Origin: Kluyvera intermedia
GTDB lineage: Bacteria; Pseudomonadota; Gammaproteobacteria; Enterobacterales; Enterobacteriaceae
Length of the DNA stretch: 64,000 bases
Direction: 5' to 3'
NCBI RefSeq assembly: GCF_034424175.1
Contig: NZ_CP139986.1
Coordinates: 1,364,001 to 1,428,000 of the forward strand
Positions 27,207-36,386 of this stretch are shown in pieces. Made by a program: the position numbers and the translations under genes. Each line of letters begins with the position of its first letter. Position 1 is the first letter of the stretch. The notes beneath the pieces were generated by a model. The model made no database searches. It saw only the letters and a program-made list of their open reading frames with translations, and was not told where the DNA came from.

Positions 27207-28385
27207 ATGCAATTGCGTAAATTACTTTTGCCTGGACTGCTTTCTGTCACTCTTTTGAGTGGTTGCTCGCTGTTTAGCGGCGAAGAAGACGTTGTGAAAA
27301 TGTCCCCGCTGCCAACGGTGGAAAATCAGTTCACGCCATCTACCGCGTGGGATGTTTCTGTCGGTAGCGGTATCGGCGATTTCTACTCTAACCTGCATCC
27401 GGCTTATGCGGATAGCGTGGTTTACGCGGCTGACCGTAAAGGTACCGTGAAGGCTGTTAACGCCGATGACGGGAAAGAAATCTGGTCCGTGAATCTTGCG
27501 GAAAAAGACGGTTGGTTTGGTCATAAATCAGCGCTGCTTTCCGGCGGCCTGACGATTGCCGGCGGTCACGTTTATGTCGGTAGCGAAAAGGCGCAGGTTT
27601 ACGCGCTGGATGCAGGCGATGGTTCCATCGTCTGGCAGACTACCGCTGCAGGTGAAGTCTTGTCTCGCCCAACCTCGAGCGATGGTCTGGTTCTGGTTCA
27701 CACCAGTAATGGCCAGCTGCAGGCGTTGGACGAAAACAGTGGCGTCGTGAAGTGGACGGTGAATCTGGATATGCCAGCGCTTTCGCTGCGCGGCGAGTCA
27801 GCTCCCGCTGTTGCTTACGGTGCGGCGGTTGTTGGCGGTGATAACGGTCGTGTGAGCGCAGTCCTGATGCAGCAAGGCCAGCTTATCTGGCAGCAGCGTA
27901 TTTCTCAGGCTACCGGCACCACTGAAATCGATCGTCTGAGTGACGTTGATACCACACCGGTTATTGTTAATGGCGTTGTTTACGCATTGGCCTACAATGG
28001 TAACCTGACGGCGCTGGATCTTCGCAGCGGCCAGATCATGTGGAAACGCGAGCTGGGCTCGGTGAATGACTTCATCGTTGACGGCAACCGTATCTATATC
28101 GTCGATCAAAATGACCGTATTCTGGCGTTGACCACCGACGGTGGCGTAACGCTTTGGACGCAAAGCGATCTGTTGCACCGCCTGCTGACCTCACCGGTAC
28201 TGTACAATGGCAGTCTGGTCGTGGGTGATAGTGAAGGCTACATGCACTGGGCTAATCCGGATGATGGGCGTTTTGTGGCCCAGCAGAAGGTAGATAGCTC
28301 CGGCTTCCTGACGGAACCCGTAGTGGCTGACGGTAAACTGCTGATTCAGGCGAAAGACGGTACCGTTTACGCGATTACGCGTTAA
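27207..28385 (+). CDS. bamB: BamB, outer-membrane assembly lipoprotein
   Basis: A 392-residue lipoprotein with lipobox LLSGC (Cys20) and an eight-bladed beta-propeller of PQQ/WD-like repeats (for example VYALDAGDGSIVW, LTALDLRSGQIMW). It binds BamA POTRA domains and helps insert beta-barrels such as the SinH barrel encoded later in this window. Gene order hisS-yfgM-bamB-der is conserved. Confidence 0.98.
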   Translation: MQLRKLLLPGLLSVTLLSGCSLFSGEEDVVKMSPLPTVENQFTPSTAWDVSVGSGIGDFYSNLHPAYADSVVYAADRKGTVKAVNADDGKEIWSVNLAEKDGWFGHKSALLSGGLTIAGGHVYVGSEKAQVYALDAGDGSIVWQTTAAGEVLSRPTSSDGLVLVHTSNGQLQALDENSGVVKWTVNLDMPALSLRGESAPAVAYGAAVVGGDNGRVSAVLMQQGQLIWQQRISQATGTTEIDRLSDVDTTPVIVNGVVYALAYNGNLTALDLRSGQIMWKRELGSVNDFIVDGNRIYIVDQNDRILALTTDGGVTLWTQSDLLHRLLTSPVLYNGSLVVGDSEGYMHWANPDDGRFVAQQKVDSSGFLTEPVVADGKLLIQAKDGTVYAITR

Positions 28386-28481
28386 CGACCGCGAAGTTTC
28401 AGCAATGAACGGCTCCTGTTAGGCAGGGGCCGTTTGCTATTTCTGTATTTTGACAAAATTTTGAGTATATGAGGCTTTAAC

Positions 28482-29960
28482 ATGGTACCTGTGGTCGCGC
28501 TTGTCGGGCGCCCTAATGTCGGAAAATCCACGCTTTTTAACCGCCTGACGCGCACTCGTGATGCGCTGGTTGCGGATTTCCCGGGTCTGACTCGTGACCG
28601 TAAGTACGGTCGTGCTGAAGTTGAAGGGCGTGAGTTTATCTGCATCGATACCGGCGGTATCGATGGCACAGAAGAAGGCGTGGAAACACGCATGGCGGAA
28701 CAGTCGCTGCTGGCGATTGAAGAAGCCGATGTTGTGCTGTTTATGGTTGATGCACGTGCGGGGCTGATGCCTGCGGACGAAGGTATCGCCAAGCACTTGC
28801 GTTCGCGCCAGAAGCCTACTTTCCTGGTGGCGAACAAAACTGACGGCATCGACCCGGATCAGGCTGTTGCTGATTTCTGGTCGCTGGGCATGGGTGAAAT
28901 TCACCCGATTGCCGCTTCTCACGGTCGTGGCGTGACCACGCTGCTGGAAACCGCTTTGCTGCCGTTCGTTGATGATATCAACCCGCCAGAAGAAGTGGAC
29001 GAAGACGCTGAGTATTGGGCGAAGTTTGAAGCCGAGCAGAACGGCGGTGAAGTTGAAGAACCAGAAGATGACTTCAACCCGCAGGATTTGCCGATCAAAA
29101 TCGCTATCGTCGGTCGCCCGAACGTGGGTAAGTCAACGCTAACTAACCGTATTCTTGGCGAAGATCGCGTTGTGGTCTTTGATATGCCAGGCACCACCCG
29201 CGACAGCATCTATATCCCGATGGAACGTGATGAACGTGAATACGTTCTCATCGACACCGCGGGTGTGCGTAAGCGCGGCAAAGTGACCGAGACGGTAGAG
29301 AAGTTCTCCGTTATCAAAACCCTACAGGCCATCGAGGACTCTAACGTCTGCCTGCTGGTCATTGATGCGCGTGAAGGTATCTCTGACCAGGACCTGTCAC
29401 TGTTGGGCTTTATCCTCAATAGTGGGCGCTCACTTGTTATCGTCGTCAATAAGTGGGACGGTCTGAGCTCGGAAGTCAGAGAGCAGGTTAAAGAGACTCT
29501 GGACTATCGTCTGGGCTTCATCGATTTTGCTCGCGTACACTTTATCTCCGCTCTGCACGGCAGCGGCGTGGGTAATCTGTTTGAATCTATCCGTGAAGCT
29601 TATGATAGCTCCACCCGTCGTGTCGGTACGGCAATGTTGACCCGTATCATGACCATGGCGACCGAAGATCACCAGCCGCCTCTGGTTCGTGGTCGTCGCG
29701 TGAAGCTGAAATATGCCCACGCCGGTGGTTACAACCCGCCGATTGTGGTTATTCACGGCAACCAGGTCAAAGATCTGCCGGATTCCTACAAGCGCTATCT
29801 GATGAACTACTTCCGCAAATCGCTGGATGTAATGGGTACACCTATCCGTATTCAGTTCAAGGAAGGCGAGAACCCGTATGCGAACAAACGCAATACGCTG
29901 ACGCCAACGCAGATGCGTAAACGCCAGCGTCTGATTCGCCATATCAAGAAAAGCAAATAA
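28482..29960 (+). CDS. der: Der (EngA), tandem-GTPase ribosome assembly factor
   Basis: A 492-residue essential protein with two GTPase domains, each starting GRPNVGKST (residues about 8-16 and 211-219), separated by an acidic linker (about 168-206), and a C-terminal KH-like domain ending in a basic tail. It acts in maturation of the 50S subunit. The 96-base gap after bamB has an aacggc...gccgtt hairpin, so der may be partly separately expressed. Confidence 0.99.
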   Translation: MVPVVALVGRPNVGKSTLFNRLTRTRDALVADFPGLTRDRKYGRAEVEGREFICIDTGGIDGTEEGVETRMAEQSLLAIEEADVVLFMVDARAGLMPADEGIAKHLRSRQKPTFLVANKTDGIDPDQAVADFWSLGMGEIHPIAASHGRGVTTLLETALLPFVDDINPPEEVDEDAEYWAKFEAEQNGGEVEEPEDDFNPQDLPIKIAIVGRPNVGKSTLTNRILGEDRVVVFDMPGTTRDSIYIPMERDEREYVLIDTAGVRKRGKVTETVEKFSVIKTLQAIEDSNVCLLVIDAREGISDQDLSLLGFILNSGRSLVIVVNKWDGLSSEVREQVKETLDYRLGFIDFARVHFISALHGSGVGNLFESIREAYDSSTRRVGTAMLTRIMTMATEDHQPPLVRGRRVKLKYAHAGGYNPPIVVIHGNQVKDLPDSYKRYLMNYFRKSLDVMGTPIRIQFKEGENPYANKRNTLTPTQMRKRQRLIRHIKKSK

Positions 29961-29997
29961 CGAATCTGTATGGTTCGCTAGTTTTGTATTTCCTCTC

Positions 29998-30021
29998 AAG
30001 CCCGCATCCAGCGGGCTTTTT
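29998..30021 (+). terminator. der terminator
   Basis: AAGCCCGC (29998-30005) pairs with GCGGGCTT (30011-30018) around atcca and is followed by T5. This is a strong intrinsic terminator that ends the rodZ-der transcription block. Confidence 0.85.
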
Positions 30022-30067
30022 AATGTTATTATCTGGCTGACATCGACCCTAACTCAGGAAGTAATAC

Positions 30068-30313
30068 ATGAGCAACGAAGTACCACTTAAATACTATGAT
30101 ATCGCCGATGAATACGCGACGGAGTCCGCAAAGCCGGTTGACGAGTCAGAGCGCGACGCGCTAGCGCTTTATTTCCAGCTACTGATTACGCGCTTAATGA
30201 ACAACGAAGAGATCAGCGAAGAAGCACAGCAAGAGATGGCGGTGGAAGCCGGTATCAACGCCCAGCGTATTGATGACATCGCTGAGTTCCTCAATCAATG
30301 GGGTAATGAGTAG
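30068..30313 (+). CDS. Small acidic protein of unknown function (81 residues)
   Basis: I do not recognise a named function. The protein has no signal peptide, membrane segment or cysteine; it is strongly acidic and predicted mostly helical, with conserved-looking ends (KYYDIADEYATES and RIDDIAEFLNQW). A good AGGAAG ribosome site precedes the ATG. Codon use is like the neighbours, so it is a real gene. It ends 18 bases before the MetC-like gene on the same strand, suggesting cotranscription. It is absent between der and yfgJ in E. coli K-12 and in Salmonella as I recall them. Confidence 0.8.
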   Translation: MSNEVPLKYYDIADEYATESAKPVDESERDALALYFQLLITRLMNNEEISEEAQQEMAVEAGINAQRIDDIAEFLNQWGNE

Positions 30314-30331
30314 CCTACTGCGAGGTAAGTC

Positions 30332-31513
30332 ATGAGCAAGCGTTCCACGTCCGATTTCAATATCAGTACCCAAATTACCCAGCTTGGGCGGGATGCATCC
30401 AAACAAGCGGGTTTTGTGAACGCACCGATATATCGCGGTTCCACGGTGCTTTTCCCGACGGTTGACGATCTGGAACATAACCGGGCGCAGTTCAACTATG
30501 GCACGAAGGGAACGCCAACTATCGCCAGCCTGGAAAATGCCTGGAGTGTACTGGCAGGGGCGGCAGGCACGGTGCTTTCCCCATCCGGTCTGGGAGCGAT
30601 TGCACTTGCACTGCTGACTACCCTGAAAGCGGGCGACCACCTGCTGATGCCTGACTGTGTGTACCGGCCAACGCGTAATTTTTGTGCCGGTCTGCTGGCG
30701 AAAATGGGTATTGAGACGACTTATTACGATCCGCGCATTGGCGCAGAGATTGAATCGCTGTTTCGCCCCAATACCACCACGCTGTTTCTTGAATCTCCTG
30801 GCTCACAAAGCTTTGAGATTCAGGATGTTCCGGCGATGACGAAGGTGGCGAAAGCTCACGGCGTTACCACTATCATTGATAATACTTGGGCGACACCGAT
30901 TTTCTTCCGCGCTCACGAACATGGTTGCGATATCGCGCTGGAAGCTGGAACCAAATATCTTGGCGGCCATTCTGACCTGCTGATGGGGTTGGTATCAGCG
31001 AATGAAGCGTGGTGGCCAAAGCTGCGTGAAATGTATGACCTGATGGCTATGCTGCCAGGTGCCGAAGACTGTTTCCTGGCGTTGCGTGGCCTGCGTACTT
31101 TGCATCTGCGGCTTAAAGAGGCCGAAAAACGTGGTCTGGAAATGGCGCGCTGGCTACAAATGCGTCCGGAAGTGCTGAAGGTATTGCATCCGGCGCTGCC
31201 TGAAACACCGGGGCATGATATCTGGAAGCGAGATTTTAAAGGGTCTTCGGGGCTGTTTTCTATCGTCCTGAAACCTGAGTATACCAAAGCGGGATTGGCA
31301 AAAATGCTTGATAACATGGGGATCTTTGGCATGGGATACTCATGGGGCGGCTTTGAAAGTCTGATTATTCCGTTTAACTGCGCGGAATACCGTACCGTGA
31401 CAGACTGGCAGCCAGGTGGTTTAACGCTACGGGTGCAAATTGGTTTCGAAGATATGGATGACCTGAAAACCGATATGGCAGAAGGCTTCGACCGCTTACG
31501 CTCGGTGCGTTAA
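30332..31513 (+). CDS. MetC-like PLP lyase (cystathionine beta-lyase family paralogue)
   Basis: A 393-residue cysteine/methionine-metabolism PLP enzyme. Features in common with E. coli MetC are Tyr111 (CVYRPTR), LESPGS, Asp183 (IDNTWATP), PLP Lys208 in TKYLGGHSD, HPALP, WKRDFKGSSGLFS and YSWGGFESL. Family members remove cysteine-linked groups from cystathionine and similar thioethers, giving homocysteine, pyruvate and ammonia. E. coli metC lies elsewhere, so this is probably a second, specialised copy; the true substrate is open. It is the second gene of a three-gene insertion between der and yfgJ. Confidence 0.9.
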   Translation: MSKRSTSDFNISTQITQLGRDASKQAGFVNAPIYRGSTVLFPTVDDLEHNRAQFNYGTKGTPTIASLENAWSVLAGAAGTVLSPSGLGAIALALLTTLKAGDHLLMPDCVYRPTRNFCAGLLAKMGIETTYYDPRIGAEIESLFRPNTTTLFLESPGSQSFEIQDVPAMTKVAKAHGVTTIIDNTWATPIFFRAHEHGCDIALEAGTKYLGGHSDLLMGLVSANEAWWPKLREMYDLMAMLPGAEDCFLALRGLRTLHLRLKEAEKRGLEMARWLQMRPEVLKVLHPALPETPGHDIWKRDFKGSSGLFSIVLKPEYTKAGLAKMLDNMGIFGMGYSWGGFESLIIPFNCAEYRTVTDWQPGGLTLRVQIGFEDMDDLKTDMAEGFDRLRSVR

Positions 31514-31602
31514 GGCAATGCGCCATTGTGAACAAGACTTTATGATGGCGCTTCACGCATAATCCTCTCTGCTGCTCTTTTCTTAATGGTGAGTCAGAGA
31601 AA

Positions 31603-32691
31603 ATGAATATTGGATTTGTCGGCCTGGGGGCGGTGGTTGAAACTGCCTGGCTTCCCGCCCTTAAACGACTGTCGTTACCGATTTCTTCCTGCTGGGGATA
31701 CGATAGTCATCCCCAGCGAACGCTACCGGGCGTCACCCGCTGCGAATCTCTTAGCGCACTGCTGGCGCAGCCCATCGACACGCTATGTATCACCACCACC
31801 TCACTACAACATTTACCGGTACTGGAAGCTGCATTGGTATCTGGAATATCTCGAATTGTTGTGGAAAAACCGGTTGTCGCGACGTTGATGCAGATAAAGC
31901 GCCTGCGTAAGCTTTTGGCCCTGCCTGAAAATGCACCACGCGTACTGGCGCTGGATCACTGGATGGCACGAGATGGCGCGATTTGTCTGGCACTAGGGAA
32001 AATGGATAAACGCTGGCTGTCCGATCATTCCGTGCAGATAGCGCCCCTCATCACAACACCTGCCGATATTGTCGGTATTGATGGCTTTTTGCTGGAGCCT
32101 AGCGGGTTTAATACCGAAAGTGAGCCTATTGCCCTCAATTTTGCCACCGGTGAGCCGGATACACGCCAGTTGCGCCACCCGGATGGTGTGATTCTGGATA
32201 CTGGTACTCACGTGCTGGCGATGATGCGTGAAACCGTACGCTATCTCGGTGGAGACGACACTTTGCAACTGACCGTATCAATGGCAAAAGATCGGCTGGG
32301 TACGCCAATAGTTTATGGTGATACCCAAACCGCGGAAGGAGAGGCGCATTTACAGGGAGAACTGGGTGGTATCCCGGTGAATCTGTGGCTGAATAAGTAC
32401 GCGGGGCCGGGGGTAGAGCGTAAGGGGATAAGTCTCTACTTGCGTGATGGGCGGATAATTAGCCAGAGCCGTTACCCTAAGGGGGAACGTGTGGAGCTGA
32501 TAACTGGCGATCAATCTCTTAGTTGGACGCGCAGTGGAGCAATCTATGACCATTGTCTTGGCGAACATATTTTTGGCGCTAACAGCTTGTTTGTCCGGGC
32601 CCCACAGGAAGTGGAAAAACTTACCCAACGGCGTATTGCTGAGGTGGAGTGCTTGTTACAGCTTCAGCTGGCGCTACGCGGGCCACACTGA
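31603..32691 (+). CDS. Gfo/Idh/MocA-family NAD(P)-dependent oxidoreductase
   Basis: A 362-residue protein with an N-terminal Rossmann fold (IGFVGLGAVVETAWLPAL, residues 3-20) and the family signature EKPV, followed by an alpha/beta substrate domain with the GTHVLAMMRE helix that contains the usual catalytic-region His. Members oxidise or reduce sugars, inositols and other cyclic polyols. Nothing nearby fixes the substrate. It follows the MetC-like gene by 89 bases, with a gcgccat...atggcgc stem between, so it may have its own promoter. Confidence 0.85.
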   Translation: MNIGFVGLGAVVETAWLPALKRLSLPISSCWGYDSHPQRTLPGVTRCESLSALLAQPIDTLCITTTSLQHLPVLEAALVSGISRIVVEKPVVATLMQIKRLRKLLALPENAPRVLALDHWMARDGAICLALGKMDKRWLSDHSVQIAPLITTPADIVGIDGFLLEPSGFNTESEPIALNFATGEPDTRQLRHPDGVILDTGTHVLAMMRETVRYLGGDDTLQLTVSMAKDRLGTPIVYGDTQTAEGEAHLQGELGGIPVNLWLNKYAGPGVERKGISLYLRDGRIISQSRYPKGERVELITGDQSLSWTRSGAIYDHCLGEHIFGANSLFVRAPQEVEKLTQRRIAEVECLLQLQLALRGPH

Positions 32692-32742
32692 AGCCTGAGG
32701 CCGTGGTAAAATAGCGGCATAAGACTACGTTAAGGAGCCATC

Positions 32743-32961
32743 ATGGAATTCACTTGCCCAACCTGCCAGGCCTCGCTCGAGGTACAGGGTGACCACGCAT
32801 ATTGCGATCACTGCCAGAAAGATTTCAAGCTTGAGATGCGCTGCCCTGAGTGTCATAAACCACTGGAAATTTTAAAAGCTTGTGGTGCGGTAGATTATTT
32901 TTGTCAGTCCGGGCACGGACTTATTTCTAAGAAGCGGGTTGAAATTATTAATATAAAGTAA
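32743..32961 (+). CDS. yfgJ: YfgJ, zinc-ribbon protein
   Basis: A 72-residue protein with paired CxxC knuckles (CPTCQ, CDHC, CPEC, and a later Cys pair), fitting one or two zinc ribbons. It matches E. coli YfgJ; function is unknown. It lies behind an AAGGAG ribosome site. In Salmonella yfgJ also directly precedes sinH. Confidence 0.92.
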   Translation: MEFTCPTCQASLEVQGDHAYCDHCQKDFKLEMRCPECHKPLEILKACGAVDYFCQSGHGLISKKRVEIINIK

Positions 32962-32966
32962 TTAAT

Positions 32967-33004
32967 AGGGGTGTTTTATTTCAACACCCCTTATTGTTTT
33001 TCTT
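32967..33004 (+). terminator. yfgJ terminator
   Basis: AGGGGTGTT (32967-32975) pairs with AACACCCCT (32983-32991), followed by tattgtttttctt. It isolates sinH from upstream transcription. Confidence 0.85.
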
Positions 33005-33080
33005 AATATGTCTACTAATAACATTTTATGTATCGGTGTCTTGCTTTTGAATTTTTAGGAATTTATTTAGGTTAGCTGCT

Positions 33081-33109
33081 CTGGCATCTATTATTCACCA
33101 CTCTATAAT
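33081..33109 (+). promoter_or_regulatory. Probable sinH promoter
   Basis: CTGGCA (33081-33086), a 17-base spacer and TATAAT (33104-33109) form a good sigma-70 promoter 45 bases before the sinH start, in an AT-rich 190-base spacer. The AT-richness makes H-NS silencing plausible but this is inference. Confidence 0.65.
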
Positions 33110-33153
33110 CCATCGTAAGACTGTTTTGTGGGCGTTGGCTATAAGGATATAGC

Positions 33154-35355
33154 GTGCGTGAATGGATTGTATGTATAATATTACTGTTAAGCAATATTAT
33201 TGCTGGGCCAGCGTGCGGCGCAACCGGCGAGGTTTCTGTGGATGAGGAATCGTCATCACAGGAAGATAGCCTGCCCGATCTGGGCAGTGATAAAAATGCC
33301 CAACAGGCAAAGAAAAGTGGGAAGCAGGCATTAGCGGAGTCCGGTGGAAGTTATCTTGTTAGCTCTGCAATGCAGGACTTCAGTAACTTAACGCCCGAAG
33401 CGCTTAAGTCTCAAGCCCAGAGTTACTTACAAAATCAGGTAACCTCCTCAGCACAAACTTATCTTGATAGCGTGCTTTCACCGTACGGAAAGTTACGGAC
33501 CAATCTTTCGGTCGGTGAACGTGGCGATTTAGATGGATCATCGCTGGATTATTTCGTTCCCTTATATGATAACCAGAAGACATTGTTTTTTAGCCAGTTG
33601 TCCACTCAGCGTAAAGATGACAGGACAATAGGAAATATAGGTTTTGGCCTCCGCCAGAATATTAATAATTGGTTATTAGGGGGTAATGCTTTTTATGATT
33701 ATGATTTTACGCGTGGTCATCGTCGTCTAGGATTAGGCGTAGAAGCATGGGCTGATTATTTAAAAGTATCCGGTAATTATTATCATCCGCTTTCCACCTG
33801 GAAAGATTCGCCGGATTTTGAATTCTATGAGGAACGACCAGCCCGCGGCTGGGATATTCGCGCTGAGAGCTGGTTGCCTTTTTATCCGCAGTTGGGCGGA
33901 AAAATAGTTTACGAACAATACTATGGCGATGAGGTTGCGCTATTTGGCAGCGATAACCTGCAAAAGAATCCTCAGGCCGTAACGTTGGGAGTGAACTATA
34001 CGCCCGTACCGATGGTCACCGTGGGTGCCGATTACAAAGCTGGGACAGGTGATAATCGCGATCTTAGTGTTAATGCAACGCTGACCTACCAGTTTGGTGC
34101 ACCGATTGCTGCTCAGCTTGATCCTGAAAATGTAAAAGTTCAGCGCTCGTTAATGGGCAGCCGCCATGATTTTGTTGAGCGTAATAATTTTATTGTTCTT
34201 GAATATCGCGAAAAAGATCCCCTGGACGTGACGCTTTGGCTCAAGGCTGACGCCACGAATACGCATCCCGAATGTGTTATCCAGGATACCCCTGAATCCG
34301 CGATAGGGTTGGAAAAATGTAAGTGGACCGTCAACGCGCTGATAAACCATCACTACAAAATTATTGCGGCATCGTGGCAGGCGAAAAACAACGTCAACCG
34401 CACCTTGGTGATGCCGGTTGTGCAAGCGAACATGCTGACAGAAGGCAATAACAACAGCTGGAATCTGGTGCTGCCCGCGTGGGTCAATGCGGATACTGAA
34501 GCCGAGCGTACCGCACTGAATAGCTGGAAGGTGCGGATGACGCTGGAGGATGAAAAGGGAAATCGGCAGAACTCTGGCGTAGTAGACATTGTCGTGCAGC
34601 AGGATCGTAGCATTGAGCTTATCGTCGATAACATCGCAGATACCAATCGCAGCGACCATAGCCACTCGGCCAGTGCGCAGGCTAATGGTGAAGATGGTGT
34701 AGTGATGGATGTATTGCTGACGGATTCTTTTGGCGACTCGACTGACCGTAACGGAAATACGCTGGTTGACGAAGCCATGTCGCCGGAATTATATGACAGC
34801 AACGACAAAAAGGTCTCGTTATCAAATGCGCCGTGCACAACGGAGAAACCGTGCGTATTCGTGGCAGAGCGCAATGAAAAGGCGGGGACGATTACGTTGT
34901 CCAGTACGCTAGCGGGGACCTTTCACTGGAAGGCGAAGGAAGACGTTTATGGCGATAGCAATCTTGTCGATATCACCTTTGTTGGCGGGTCAGATGAAGT
35001 GCTTAATAGTCTGATTTATCAGACCAAAGTCTCTAAACCAGTCAACCTTATCAACAATAAAGAGACCCATCCTACGCTGAACAATACTTATCGTTTCCTC
35101 CTCTGGCGCGATAAAAACAAAGACGGTGCCTTTCAAATGTCAGAGCAGCTCACGGCAGACGAAATGGCGCTGTACGACTACCAATGGGAATTTACCGGAC
35201 AGAGCACTCAAGGGCATACCGGGGCGCAGTCAAATACCAGTAATGAAGATCTGATACTTCCTGCAACCAACAAAGAGGCCGCGCAGAAATTTGGCGCGAA
35301 TGCCCAGGATGGCGTTCAGGGATATGGCATACGGGTTTCGTATAGCCAGAAATAG
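33154..35355 (+). CDS. sinH: SinH, intimin/invasin-family inverse autotransporter
   Basis: A 733-residue surface protein. A signal peptide (about 1-24, cleavage near ACGATG) is followed by a helical/Gln-rich linker and the inverse-autotransporter barrel (about 115-330; LSTQRKDDRTIGNIGFGLRQ and WLLGGNAFYDYDFTRGHRRL are diagnostic). The passenger (about 345-733) has Ig-like segments with two Cys pairs (HPEC...EKC and APC...KPC) and a C-terminal module of about 100 residues also found in SinI. That module holds an EF-hand-like loop, Asp653-Glu664 (DKNKDGAFQMSE). There is no LysM domain. Start GTG at 33154 follows AAGGA. It corresponds to Salmonella SinH in the CS54 island, an intimin-like adhesin. 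Confidence 0.92.
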   Translation: MREWIVCIILLLSNIIAGPACGATGEVSVDEESSSQEDSLPDLGSDKNAQQAKKSGKQALAESGGSYLVSSAMQDFSNLTPEALKSQAQSYLQNQVTSSAQTYLDSVLSPYGKLRTNLSVGERGDLDGSSLDYFVPLYDNQKTLFFSQLSTQRKDDRTIGNIGFGLRQNINNWLLGGNAFYDYDFTRGHRRLGLGVEAWADYLKVSGNYYHPLSTWKDSPDFEFYEERPARGWDIRAESWLPFYPQLGGKIVYEQYYGDEVALFGSDNLQKNPQAVTLGVNYTPVPMVTVGADYKAGTGDNRDLSVNATLTYQFGAPIAAQLDPENVKVQRSLMGSRHDFVERNNFIVLEYREKDPLDVTLWLKADATNTHPECVIQDTPESAIGLEKCKWTVNALINHHYKIIAASWQAKNNVNRTLVMPVVQANMLTEGNNNSWNLVLPAWVNADTEAERTALNSWKVRMTLEDEKGNRQNSGVVDIVVQQDRSIELIVDNIADTNRSDHSHSASAQANGEDGVVMDVLLTDSFGDSTDRNGNTLVDEAMSPELYDSNDKKVSLSNAPCTTEKPCVFVAERNEKAGTITLSSTLAGTFHWKAKEDVYGDSNLVDITFVGGSDEVLNSLIYQTKVSKPVNLINNKETHPTLNNTYRFLLWRDKNKDGAFQMSEQLTADEMALYDYQWEFTGQSTQGHTGAQSNTSNEDLILPATNKEAAQKFGANAQDGVQGYGIRVSYSQK

Positions 35356-35411
35356 CACAGCGTAGTGGCTGAGCGGCCAATCGCTGAAACATAAAGAAAA
35401 GGAGAGTCTTA

Positions 35412-36377
35412 ATGCAGCAAATCGTAAAACGTCGACTAACTAAGGTCGCTCTGGCACTGGTGGTCGCAGGATATTGTTCTGTTCCAGCCATGGCAGCCAA
35501 TGGCAATCTTAAGAGTGGCCAATGGCAGTTTGTCACCGACACGACAGGGACGATTCAGGGTACGGTACCGTGGATCACTCGTGCAGCGGATAAAGTGGCG
35601 GAAACCGACAAAGCTCACGTGACGGTGACTGTCGACCGCGGCACCCGAACGGGCGCAAGCGAGGGTGACAAGCAGTTCCACGTGGATGATAAGGTGACCG
35701 TTAACTGGGCAATTGGCGACACCGAAGGTGACCTTGACACCAGCAATACAGCCACGAAAGCGACGATGGTTTGGGTGCGTTCAAAGAACCAGGATGGTTC
35801 GGATGCGGCCGAGATTAGCGGAACAACCGGGCAGGACAGTTACACCATTCAGGCCGATGATGCCGACTATTATCTGGGGATCAAAATTACGCCAACCACC
35901 ACGACAGGCGATCCTAACGTTGCCACCGTACTGCTGCTCGGCGATCTTTCCACCAATGCGGGCGGTGGTGCAGATGACGACGATATTCCGGAAGGTCCGG
36001 TTGTTGATGAAAATGTGAAAGTGGTGATTCATGAGTCTGGTGTGAATACCAACCTGTTGGGCACCGACGCCAAACTTAAAACCAATACCACCTATCAAGT
36101 TCTGCTGTGGAAAGATAAAAACAGTAACGGCAAGTACGATACCGGTGAAGACGTTACCAGCGACTATAACTATCGCTGGAAATTTACGGGCAACAGTCTG
36201 CAACTGGGCGCGGCGGGTGGTCTTGTCAGCAGTACCTACAACAACACCGATCTGGTGGTTCCAGTTACGAATGCCGAAGCGAAGAGCGCTTTCGACAACG
36301 GCGAAAGCGGCAGCGTTACCCTCGGCAACGATGGCGTGCAGGGTTACGGACTGTCTATCGATTATCAACGCAAATAA
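35412..36377 (+). CDS. sinI: SinI, exported protein sharing domains with SinH and RatA
   Basis: A 321-residue protein with a clear Sec signal peptide (1-29, SVPAMA/AN). Residues 33 to about 180 align collinearly with the RatA N-terminus: LKSGQWQ (33), GTVP (50) and DTEGD (103) have nearly the same spacing there. After a Gly/Asp-rich linker (about 190-200), residues 220-321 match the SinH C-terminus, ending GVQGYGLSIDYQRK, with an EF-hand-like loop Asp235-Glu246. No barrel or anchor is present, so it is periplasmic or secreted. AAGGAGAG ribosome site; 56 bases after sinH. Function unknown; the Salmonella equivalent is also uncharacterised as far as I know. Confidence 0.88.
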   Translation: MQQIVKRRLTKVALALVVAGYCSVPAMAANGNLKSGQWQFVTDTTGTIQGTVPWITRAADKVAETDKAHVTVTVDRGTRTGASEGDKQFHVDDKVTVNWAIGDTEGDLDTSNTATKATMVWVRSKNQDGSDAAEISGTTGQDSYTIQADDADYYLGIKITPTTTTGDPNVATVLLLGDLSTNAGGGADDDDIPEGPVVDENVKVVIHESGVNTNLLGTDAKLKTNTTYQVLLWKDKNSNGKYDTGEDVTSDYNYRWKFTGNSLQLGAAGGLVSSTYNNTDLVVPVTNAEAKSAFDNGESGSVTLGNDGVQGYGLSIDYQRK

Positions 36378-36386
36378 TACTTACCC

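Noticed and set aside
35781..36368. 195-residue minus-strand open frame in sinI
   Set aside because: Antisense shadow; sinI has the signal peptide, ribosome site and conserved modules.
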